DNA from: Bacteroidota bacterium
GTDB taxonomy: Bacteria > Bacteroidota > Bacteroidia > Flavobacteriales > Weeksellaceae
DNA: 5,026 bases
NCBI GenBank assembly: GCA_018266965.1
Contig: JAFDZJ010000034.1
Location: 1 to 5,026 of the forward strand
Reading direction: 5' to 3'
In this document: one piece after another, positions 1-5,026 of the stretch
Position numbering within the stretch: the first letter of the stretch is position 1
Layout of the letters: the number at the start of each line of letters is the position of its first letter
The notes under the pieces: model-generated
Told to the model about the DNA's origin: nothing
Seen by the model: the letters and a program-made list of their open reading frames with translations, nothing else
Database searches by the model: none
Position numbers and translations under genes: made by a program

Positions 1-36
1 AAACAAAAAAAAATCTCATTTTTAGAAATTTTAAGG

Positions 37-44
37 TACTTTTG
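37..44 (+). promoter_or_regulatory. Probable Bacteroidota-type -7 element upstream of mgtE
   Basis: The octamer TACTTTTG matches the TAnnTTTG -7 consensus of the Bacteroidota primary sigma factor and is followed by GCAGC, a common context for such promoters. Transcription would start near base 50, leaving an untranslated leader of about 85 bases before the mgtE start at 137. I see no convincing TTG-type -33 element at the expected distance (the upstream bases are mostly A and T), so the call rests on the -7 match and its position alone. Confidence 0.45.
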
Positions 45-136
45 CAGCACTTTGAATTGAGCGTTAATAATAGCTTGTATAAAATTTAAAGAAATTTTTA
101 ATTTAATAATATCATCACAAAAAACATTAGATTAAA

Positions 137-1456
137 ATGGATGCAAAAGAGTTAATTTTCAATCCCGTAGATATTGCTGACAACCTGAGTGAACTACACG
201 CAGATGAAAGATTATTGGCTTTTTTGAAAGTTCCCAAAGAATACAAAGCAGAAGTTTTTGCCCACCTAGATCCGGATTTTCAAGAAGAAACCATACGAAG
301 TATTGGTAGTGAGGAGGTATCCGAAATCCTTAACGCCATGACTCCCGATGATAGAACTGCTCTATTTGAGGATTTTCCAGACGAACTAATCAAATACTCC
401 ATCAACCATCTTAATCCGCAAGAGAGAAGGATTGCCTTGAAACTATTAGGCTACAAACCCAACTCTATTGCCAGATTGATGACTCCTTATTACATACAAA
501 TAAGAAAAGAATGGACTGTAAAAAAATGCCTTGAACAAATAAAAAAAGTAGGCAAAAAAGTGGAAACCATGAACCACCTTTATGTGGTCGATGAACGAAA
601 CAGATTAATAGATGACCTTACTATTGGTACATTATTATTAGCCGAAGAGGAAGATTTGGTTTCCGATATTACTGATAATCATTTTGTTGCTATTAGCACC
701 ACAACTACAAAAGAAGATGCCGTTTCTTATTTTGAAAAATATGACCGAACTGCGTTACCCATCATTACAGAAGCTGGAGTATTGGTAGGAATTGTAACAA
801 TTGATGATATCTTGGATCAAATAGAACAACAAAATACCGAAGATATTCAGAAATTTGGTGGATTGGAAGCTTTGGATTTGCCCTATACACAGACTTCTTG
901 GATGGAGATGATTAGGAAAAGAGCAACTTGGCTTATCATATTATTCGTCTCCGAAATGCTAACCGCCTCTGCAATGGGTTTTTTTGACCACGAAATAGAA
1001 AAAGCGGTTGTTTTGGCTTTATTCGTTCCGTTAATTATTTCCAGTGGAGGGAATTCTGGTTCGCAAGCAGCTACACTTATCATTAGAGCTATGGCTTTGC
1101 AAGAAATCACTCTGAAAGATTGGTGGTATGTGATGAAAAGAGAATTAACTTCTGGATTATTTTTAGGAGCTATTTTAGGAATTATTGGATTTTTCAGAAT
1201 TGCAATTTGGCAAGAAACCGGACTTTATAATTATGGTGTACATTGGGTATTTGTAGGATTTAGTGTTTCTTTCTCACTTGTAGCCATCGTACTTTGGGGT
1301 ACATTGAGTGGCTCTATGATACCTTTTGTCCTAAAAAAATTAAAACTCGATCCAGCAACCTCCTCTGCCCCATTTGTAGCCACATTGGTAGATGTTACCG
1401 GACTAATCATTTATTTTACAGTTGCAGGTTTATTTCTTTCGGGAAAACTACTCTAA
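137..1456 (+). CDS. mgtE: Magnesium transporter MgtE
   Basis: This is a full-length MgtE (439 residues; the family is usually about 450), an inner-membrane homodimeric Mg2+ channel gated by cytosolic Mg2+. Domains in order: the acidic helical MgtE N domain (about residues 10-110, starting NPVDIADNLSEL), two CBS domains (about 111-235, beginning near RLMTPYYI and including TALPIITEAGVLVGIVTIDD), the plug-helix region with GGLEALDLPY (241-250), and about five transmembrane helices (about 262-436). The family signature SSGGNSGSQAATLIIRAMA is at 302-320. Asp419 in ATLVDVTGLIIYF corresponds to the pore Mg2+-binding aspartate (Asp432 in the Thermus protein, from memory). The start is well bounded: an in-frame TAG lies at 128-130 and no Shine-Dalgarno is visible, as is usual in this phylum. 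A co-directional gene starts 17 bases after the stop, so the two are probably co-transcribed. No M-box-like Mg2+ riboswitch is recognisable in the short leader. Confidence 0.96.
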   Translation: MDAKELIFNPVDIADNLSELHADERLLAFLKVPKEYKAEVFAHLDPDFQEETIRSIGSEEVSEILNAMTPDDRTALFEDFPDELIKYSINHLNPQERRIALKLLGYKPNSIARLMTPYYIQIRKEWTVKKCLEQIKKVGKKVETMNHLYVVDERNRLIDDLTIGTLLLAEEEDLVSDITDNHFVAISTTTTKEDAVSYFEKYDRTALPIITEAGVLVGIVTIDDILDQIEQQNTEDIQKFGGLEALDLPYTQTSWMEMIRKRATWLIILFVSEMLTASAMGFFDHEIEKAVVLALFVPLIISSGGNSGSQAATLIIRAMALQEITLKDWWYVMKRELTSGLFLGAILGIIGFFRIAIWQETGLYNYGVHWVFVGFSVSFSLVAIVLWGTLSGSMIPFVLKKLKLDPATSSAPFVATLVDVTGLIIYFTVAGLFLSGKLL

Positions 1457-1473
1457 TAACGCAATACTCGAAA

Positions 1474-2199
1474 ATGAAAATAATCTCTCTTGTACCATCG
1501 ATTACAGAGACCCTTTTTGATTTTGGGCTTTCTGAAATGGAAATTGTAGGTAGAACAAAATTTTGCATCCACCCAAAGGAGAAAGTACAATTGGTGGAAA
1601 TAATTGGTGGTACAAAAAATATAAATATCGAAAAGATAAAAACCATCAATCCAGACCTAATCATTGCAAACAAAGAAGAAAATGTAAAGGAACAGGTGGA
1701 AGAATTGATGAAATATTTTCCGGTTTGGCTTACAGAAATCGACACATTGGAAGACAATTATCAATTCCTAATAGAGTTGGGTAAAAAAATAAATTCTGAA
1801 AATACCGCAGAAATATGGATTGATAAGCTGAAACAGATTTTTAATTTTCATAAAACTAATTCCCGCATTTCTTACACCTATCTCATTTGGAAAAACCCTT
1901 ATATGACAATTGGTAACGACACCTTTATCCATAGTATATTACAAAATTTCGGGTTTGAAAATACGCATCAAAATAAACAAAGGTATCCAGAAATTGCTTT
2001 AGAAGATATGCAATCCAGTGATATTATATTTTTATCAACAGAGCCTTTTCCATTCCAACAAAAACATATCGATGAGTTTCAACAATTTTTTCCGAATAAA
2101 AAAATAATGCTTGTCGATGGCGAAGCATTTTCTTGGTACGGAACTCATTTGGCAAAATGTAAAAAATATTATCTAGAATTTTTACAAGAAACCAAATAA
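1474..2199 (+). CDS. BtuF/TroA-like helical-backbone metal receptor, no signal peptide
   Basis: This 241-residue protein belongs to the class III periplasmic-binding-protein superfamily (Peripla_BP_2; BtuF/TroA-like), whose members bind cobalamin, haem, siderophores or metals for ABC importers. Recognisable family segments are ISLVPSITETLFDFGL (4-19), VEIIGGTKNINIEKIKTINPDLIIA (41-65), the start of the second lobe at TYLIWKNPYMTIGNDTFIHSILQNFGFEN (135-163), and DGEAFSWYGTHL (215-226) near the C-terminus. I chose the ATG at 1474 because the first beta strand of the fold begins at residue 2. The same frame is open back to an ATG at 1294, but that extension overlaps mgtE and matches nothing in the family. 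There is therefore no room for a signal peptide or lipobox, so the protein should stay in the cytosol or be exported in an unknown way. No permease or ATPase gene is adjacent. The ligand is unknown; cobalamin is only one possibility. It follows mgtE by 17 bases and likely shares its transcript. Confidence 0.85.
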   Translation: MKIISLVPSITETLFDFGLSEMEIVGRTKFCIHPKEKVQLVEIIGGTKNINIEKIKTINPDLIIANKEENVKEQVEELMKYFPVWLTEIDTLEDNYQFLIELGKKINSENTAEIWIDKLKQIFNFHKTNSRISYTYLIWKNPYMTIGNDTFIHSILQNFGFENTHQNKQRYPEIALEDMQSSDIIFLSTEPFPFQQKHIDEFQQFFPNKKIMLVDGEAFSWYGTHLAKCKKYYLEFLQETK

Positions 2200-2652
2200 T
2201 TATAATATTACTGAAATTTCTTTACAAATCCACTCCAATAATTCTTTATCTTCAGTGGTAAATGGATTAATGGTGTGAGAATCAATATCTATTTGCCCAA
2301 TATTTTCACCATTTTTAATGATAGGGACAACTATCTCCGATCTAGTATCAATAGAACAACTCAAATAATTGTCTTGCAAAGTAACATCTGGGACTACAAA
2401 TGTTTGATTAGAAATTGCAACTTGTCCACAAATTCCTTTTCCATACGAAATGACAGTATGATCGGTTGTTGCTCCTATATATGGACCCAAAACAAGCTCT
2501 TGTTTTTCTCCATTTTTAAAATAAAAACCAGTCCAATTGAAATATGAAATTTCAGTATCCAACAGTTGGCAGATTTTCAACAATTTAGCATCTGTTTCCT
2601 CGTTTGGAGCATGAATGATTGTTGAAATATTTTTAATTAAATTCTCGTACAT
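2200..2652 (-). CDS. GAF-domain protein, free methionine-(R)-sulfoxide reductase family
   Basis: This 150-residue protein is a single GAF domain, close in length to fRMsr enzymes (E. coli MsrC/YebR, about 165), which reduce free L-methionine-(R)-sulfoxide in the cytosol using thioredoxin. Matching segments are FNWTGFYF (38-45), LVLGPYIG (53-60), YGKGICGQVA (70-79), DNYLSCSIDTRSEIVVPI (94-111) and IGQIDIDS (118-125). Aligning by eye to E. coli from memory, Cys75 matches Cys94, Cys99 matches the catalytic Cys118, and Glu106, Asp122 and Asp124 match the substrate-binding acids. The position of resolving Cys84 is His65 here. Activity is therefore plausible but not assured; a non-enzymatic GAF sensor is the alternative. 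The gene starts 3 bases after the stop of the upstream minus-strand gene, so they almost certainly form one operon with coupled translation. Its stop codon directly abuts the stop of the convergent plus-strand gene. Confidence 0.85.
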   Translation of the reverse strand: MYENLIKNISTIIHAPNEETDAKLLKICQLLDTEISYFNWTGFYFKNGEKQELVLGPYIGATTDHTVISYGKGICGQVAISNQTFVVPDVTLQDNYLSCSIDTRSEIVVPIIKNGENIGQIDIDSHTINPFTTEDKELLEWICKEISVIL

Positions 2653-2655
2653 TAA

Positions 2656-4092
2656 TTATTTAATTTCGTCTAATGGTACTTCATTTTTATAACCAAACAT
2701 AGCTCTCTCTTTTATCATATCTGCTACTCCATCTGGCAATTGCTCTTCCCAACCTTTGTCTTTGTGTGCAATTTTATCCAAAATATCTCTGGAATAGATT
2801 TCTAAAAATTTCAAATTATAGTTTTGGATATCTACAATCCTTTTATTGTGTTTGAAATATTTGTACAATTCTTTCAGGTTAGACTCTACTTTCAGATTTT
2901 CGGAAGTCAAAAGTTGATTGGTAACTGCATCATGATAAGGGTAAAGATAGATGGTAACATTTTTTTTGAAAATTTTACCAAATGCTTCTAAAATCCCTCC
3001 GGAAAGATTGTTGTAATATTTTTCATCAAATACCATCAATAGGTTATTGACACCCATTGCAACTCCAATTTTTTCTTTGGTATAACCTGCAAAATAGTCC
3101 ACAAGTTTGTAGTATTCCGAGAAATTAGAAATGATAACATTATACCCTAGTTTGCCAAGCACATCTACTCTATCCAAAAAATCTCTTTCGTCGATAGTTC
3201 CAGAAGCTCGAAGGTTGGAAATAGTAATTTCAAATAGAACTTCTATATTTTCATTATGACAATGAGTATCTTTCTTGAACATTTCTAGTCCATTGTCGAA
3301 CATATCGATATTCACTCTTGTTACGGGTCTGAAACTACCTCTAACAGCAAAAATATTTTTTTTGTACAACAAATCAGCAGGCAACATATTGTTACCTTCC
3401 GGGCTAAATATTACAGCATCGGTCATTCCTCTTTTTACCAATTGCAAACTCATCAACCTATTGTCCACATATTCGAAAGTAGGTCCAGAGAAATCAATCA
3501 TATCAATTTCTAATTTATCTTTGGAAATATCTTCGTACAAAGACTCTATTAATCTCCTTGGATTATCGGAATAGTAGAAAGCTCCATATATCAAATTTAC
3601 TCCCAAAAAACCTAGTGTTTCTTGTTGCAAAGTAGCATCATTATCATGAAATTTTACATGGAGGACAATTTCGTTGTAGTCTTGGTCTATTGCAGATTGA
3701 AACCTAATCCCAACCCAGCCATGTCCTTGTGTAGTTTTATCGAAATTGATGGTTGTTACGGTATTAGCATAGGAAAAAAATCTTCTATCTGGGAAATTAT
3801 TTCTATTCAGCCTTTCTTCAATTAAAGAAACTTCATAACGAAGCATTTTTCTTAATCTGTTTTGGGTAACATATCTGTTTTTATGTTCCTTTCCATAGAT
3901 GGCATCACTAAAATCCTTATCGTAAGCAGACATTGCTTTTGCAATGGTATTAGATGCACCACCTACCCGAAAAAACTGCCTTACTGTTTCTTGACCCGCA
4001 CCAATCTCGGCAAAAGTTCCGTAAACGGAAGAGTCTAAATTGATGGTAAGAGCTTTTTGTTTTGGAGTGAGTTTGTGTTCTAACAGCGACAT
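2656..4092 (-). CDS. Conserved protein of unknown function (478 aa)
   Basis: I recognise this as a widespread conserved family found in Bacteroidota and several Proteobacteria whose function is unknown to me. Homologues carry conflicting names such as nicotinate-nucleotide adenylyltransferase or TonB-dependent receptor, and neither fits. The nucleotidyltransferase GxFxPxHxGH-type motif is absent, and there is no signal peptide, TonB box or beta-barrel pattern. Likely conserved blocks are YGTFAEIGAGQETVRQFFRV (24-43) with GGASNTIAKAMSAYD (44-58), FFSYANTV (105-112), GHGWVGIRFQ (123-132), the glutamine/glycine-rich LQQETLGFLGVNLIYGAFY (155-173), EIDMIDFSG (195-203), DNRLMSLQLV (210-219), and RGSFRPVTRVNIDMF (251-265). 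No transmembrane segment is obvious, so it is probably a soluble cytosolic protein. The start is bounded by an in-frame stop on the minus strand at 4113-4111, leaving only about 20 bases of leader. It is the first gene of an operon with the GAF/fRMsr-family gene 3 bases downstream and is divergent from the PhnP-like hydrolase. Confidence 0.88.
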   Translation of the reverse strand: MSLLEHKLTPKQKALTINLDSSVYGTFAEIGAGQETVRQFFRVGGASNTIAKAMSAYDKDFSDAIYGKEHKNRYVTQNRLRKMLRYEVSLIEERLNRNNFPDRRFFSYANTVTTINFDKTTQGHGWVGIRFQSAIDQDYNEIVLHVKFHDNDATLQQETLGFLGVNLIYGAFYYSDNPRRLIESLYEDISKDKLEIDMIDFSGPTFEYVDNRLMSLQLVKRGMTDAVIFSPEGNNMLPADLLYKKNIFAVRGSFRPVTRVNIDMFDNGLEMFKKDTHCHNENIEVLFEITISNLRASGTIDERDFLDRVDVLGKLGYNVIISNFSEYYKLVDYFAGYTKEKIGVAMGVNNLLMVFDEKYYNNLSGGILEAFGKIFKKNVTIYLYPYHDAVTNQLLTSENLKVESNLKELYKYFKHNKRIVDIQNYNLKFLEIYSRDILDKIAHKDKGWEEQLPDGVADMIKERAMFGYKNEVPLDEIK

Positions 4093-4138
4093 TATAAAAT
4101 TTTTGTAAATTTACCAAAATAAAACCAACCTTGAAAAT
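4093..4138. promoter_or_regulatory. Divergent intergenic region with palindrome GTAAATTTAC
   Basis: These 46 bases separate two divergent genes and must hold the promoters for both if neither lies inside coding sequence. The perfect 10-base palindrome GTAAATTTAC (4105-4114) carries TAAATTTA on both strands, one mismatch from the TAnnTTTG -7 consensus, so it could serve as a shared or overlapping -7 element. If so, the minus-strand transcript would have a very short leader. No well-spaced -33 element is clear on either strand. A regulator-binding site is the alternative, and chance in such AT-rich DNA cannot be excluded. Confidence 0.3.
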
Positions 4139-4900
4139 ATGAAGTTAAAATTTTTAGGCACAGGAACTTCTCAAGGAATCCCCGTTATCGGTTGCCAATG
4201 TCCTGTCTGCACCTCCAACGACATGGAAGACAATAGATTAAGAAGTTCCGCAATCTTATCAACAGACGACGGAAACAAAATATTGATAGATTGTGGTCCA
4301 GATTTCAGAACTCAAATGCTCAATTTTAAAGAATCCACAGTTGATGCTATCTTGATTACCCATGAACACAATGACCATGTAATAGGATTGGACGATGTAA
4401 GACCTATACTTTTCAGGACCAAAAAAGCCATGCCAATCTATTGCCTAAAAAGAGTTAGCAATGAAATTAAAAATAGATTTCCTTACGCATTTGCTGATAA
4501 AAAATATCCAGGTGCTCCATCTTTTAAATTGAAAAATATTGATGATGATTTTGAAATTGGGAATACAAAAATTATCCCCGTACATGTTCTTCATCACGAA
4601 TTACCAATTTTAGGATTCAAAATCAATAACTTGGCATATATTACAGATGCTTCATACATCTCGGAAACCGAGAAAAATAAACTGAAAAATTTGGATTATC
4701 TTATCCTCAACTGTATTCGGAAAACAGAACCTCATCCGGCTCACTACATTTTGAGTGATATTTTGCAACTTAATGAAGAATTAAATCCAAAAATCCTTTA
4801 CCTCACCCACCTAAGTCATCATTTTGGGAAACACAAGGAAAACCATCAACTTCCTGACAATGTTAGACTTGCTTATGATGGTTTGGAAATTGAATTTTAA
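4139..4900 (+). CDS. PhnP-like MBL-fold metal-dependent hydrolase
   Basis: This 253-residue protein is a complete metallo-beta-lactamase-fold hydrolase of the PhnP-like branch, probably a cytosolic phosphodiesterase. It opens with MKLKFLGTGTSQGIP, the usual family start. The metal ligands are visible: THEHNDHVIGLDD with His75, His77, Asp79 and His80; His149 or a nearby His in VHVLHHELPILGF; Asp170 in YITDAS; and His224 in LTHLSHH. The cluster GCQCPVC (Cys19, Cys21, Cys24) together with His227 matches the extra structural zinc site described for E. coli PhnP. PhnP itself hydrolyses phosphoribosyl 1,2-cyclic phosphate in phosphonate breakdown, but no other phn gene is near, so the true substrate is uncertain and I give no symbol. 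An in-frame TAA at 4106-4108 bounds the start. It is transcribed away from the unknown-function operon, and a probable insertion sequence begins just after its stop. The C-terminus (LAYDGLEIEF) appears intact. Confidence 0.9.
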   Translation: MKLKFLGTGTSQGIPVIGCQCPVCTSNDMEDNRLRSSAILSTDDGNKILIDCGPDFRTQMLNFKESTVDAILITHEHNDHVIGLDDVRPILFRTKKAMPIYCLKRVSNEIKNRFPYAFADKKYPGAPSFKLKNIDDDFEIGNTKIIPVHVLHHELPILGFKINNLAYITDASYISETEKNKLKNLDYLILNCIRKTEPHPAHYILSDILQLNEELNPKILYLTHLSHHFGKHKENHQLPDNVRLAYDGLEIEF

Positions 4901-4925
4901 AATCACTATTGTCCGATAAAAAATT

Positions 4926-4957
4926 GTGAGGGTTTTTTCTTTTGAAATTGCCCTCAC
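4926..4957. terminator. Hairpin at the IS end, possible terminator
   Basis: GTGAGGG (4926-4932) and CCCTCAC (4951-4957) form a perfect 7-base-pair stem. Inside it, TTTC (4936-4939) and GAAA (4944-4947) pair around a TTTT loop on exactly the same centre, separated from the outer stem by a symmetric 3x3 internal loop. On the plus strand it is followed by TTGTTTTTAG, a short T-rich tract. It could end the transcript of the PhnP-like gene, or shield the transposase from read-through into the IS. It might alternatively be part of a subterminal transposase-binding site. Confidence 0.5.
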
Positions 4958-4975
4958 TTGTTTTTAGTAGTTTTG
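4948..4975 (+). promoter_or_regulatory. Probable transposase promoter
   Basis: TAGTTTTG (4968-4975) matches the Bacteroidota -7 consensus TAnnTTTG exactly. A TTG at 4948-4950 lies 17 bases upstream and could be the -33 element. Transcription would start near 4981-4983, about 17 bases before the transposase ATG at 4999. The -33 element sits inside the 3' side of the hairpin at 4926-4957. Confidence 0.5.
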
Positions 4976-4998
4976 TAGTGACTAAACCCATAACTACT

Positions 4999-5026
4999 AT
5001 GAGCAAAAGTACACATTTTTTTGGCA
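4999..5026 (+). CDS. Transposase N-terminus (partial, runs off window)
   Basis: Only nine complete codons are visible, reading MSKSTHFFG, before the window ends. This closely resembles the opening residues (MNKSTHF/YF-G type) that I recall for IS4-family transposases of Bacteroidota with an N-terminal DUF4372 domain. Nothing of the catalytic DDE region can be seen, so whether the gene is intact is unknown. The upstream promoter match and the abrupt change after the preceding gene support the start. The family name is tentative. Confidence 0.6.

Larger units (their letters stand above)
4904..5026 (+). mobile_element. Left end of a probable IS element (IS4-type), cut by the window edge
   Basis: A few bases after the stop of the PhnP-like gene, the sequence changes to a compact arrangement typical of an IS end: a possible terminal sequence (CACTATTGTCCGATAAA, from about 4904), a hairpin (4926-4957), a -7 element (4968-4975) and a transposase-like start at 4999. 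The exact outer boundary cannot be fixed; it lies somewhere in about 4901-4911, because the right end and any target duplication are outside the window. The family assignment rests on the transposase N-terminus and on my memory of similar GTCCGATA-containing ends in Bacteroidota. Confidence 0.6.

Noticed and set aside
45..136. Mg2+-sensing riboswitch upstream of mgtE
   Set aside because: The leader is under 100 bases, extremely AT-rich and lacks stable stems; an M-box aptamer needs a longer structured leader.
883..1110. Minus-strand open frame of 75 codons
   Set aside because: It lies fully within the strongly supported mgtE transmembrane region and encodes no recognisable protein.
1294..1473. 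N-terminal extension of the BtuF-like gene to an upstream ATG, overlapping mgtE
   Set aside because: The extra 60 residues lie inside the mgtE coding region in another frame, resemble no signal peptide or family sequence, and the family N-terminus begins exactly at the ATG at 1474.
1416..1757. Minus-strand open frame of 113 codons
   Set aside because: It is antisense to the mgtE end and the BtuF-like gene, whose protein sequence is clearly the real one.
3275..3574. Plus-strand open frame of 99 codons
   Set aside because: It is antisense to conserved blocks of the 478-residue protein, with a composition expected of a shadow frame.
2656..4092. Nicotinate-nucleotide adenylyltransferase or TonB-dependent receptor assignment
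   Set aside because: There is no HxGH nucleotidyltransferase motif, no signal peptide, no plug domain and no barrel pattern; these names seem to be propagated annotation.
1..5026. CRISPR array, tRNA, rRNA, phage or defence cluster
   Set aside because: No regularly spaced repeats, no clover-leaf-like segments and no recognisable defence or phage proteins are present; nearly all bases are used by ordinary coding genes.

Overview
This AT-rich window most likely comes from a Bacteroidota chromosome, probably class Flavobacteriia. The evidence is the protein flavour, the lack of Shine-Dalgarno sequences before starts, and TAnnTTTG-type -7 promoter elements upstream of two genes. The genus cannot be fixed; a Weeksellaceae-like genome (Chryseobacterium, Riemerella, Elizabethkingia relatives) is a guess.

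Layout: (1) bases 1-136 are a non-coding leader with a probable promoter. (2) A plus-strand pair follows: an MgtE magnesium transporter (137-1456) and, 17 bases later, a short cytosolic-looking relative of BtuF/TroA substrate-binding proteins (1474-2199). (3) A minus-strand pair converges on it with no spacer: a conserved protein of unknown function (4092-2656) followed after 3 bases by a GAF protein of the free methionine-(R)-sulfoxide reductase family (2652-2200). (4) A 46-base divergent intergenic region separates that operon from a plus-strand PhnP-like metallo-beta-lactamase-fold hydrolase (4139-4900). (5) Directly after its stop codon, what looks like the left end of an insertion sequence begins. 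It has a possible terminal sequence, a hairpin, a promoter and the first nine codons of a transposase that runs off the window.

Functionally this looks like ordinary core genome: metal-ion import and binding, possible oxidative-damage repair, and a housekeeping-type hydrolase, flanked on the right by a mobile element. I see no CRISPR array, tRNA, rRNA, toxin-antitoxin pair, phage gene or obvious new defence system. The items most worth a second look are the uncharacterised 478-residue protein, the GAF protein with one of three canonical cysteines replaced, the substrate-binding-type protein without a signal peptide, and the IS boundary with its hairpin.
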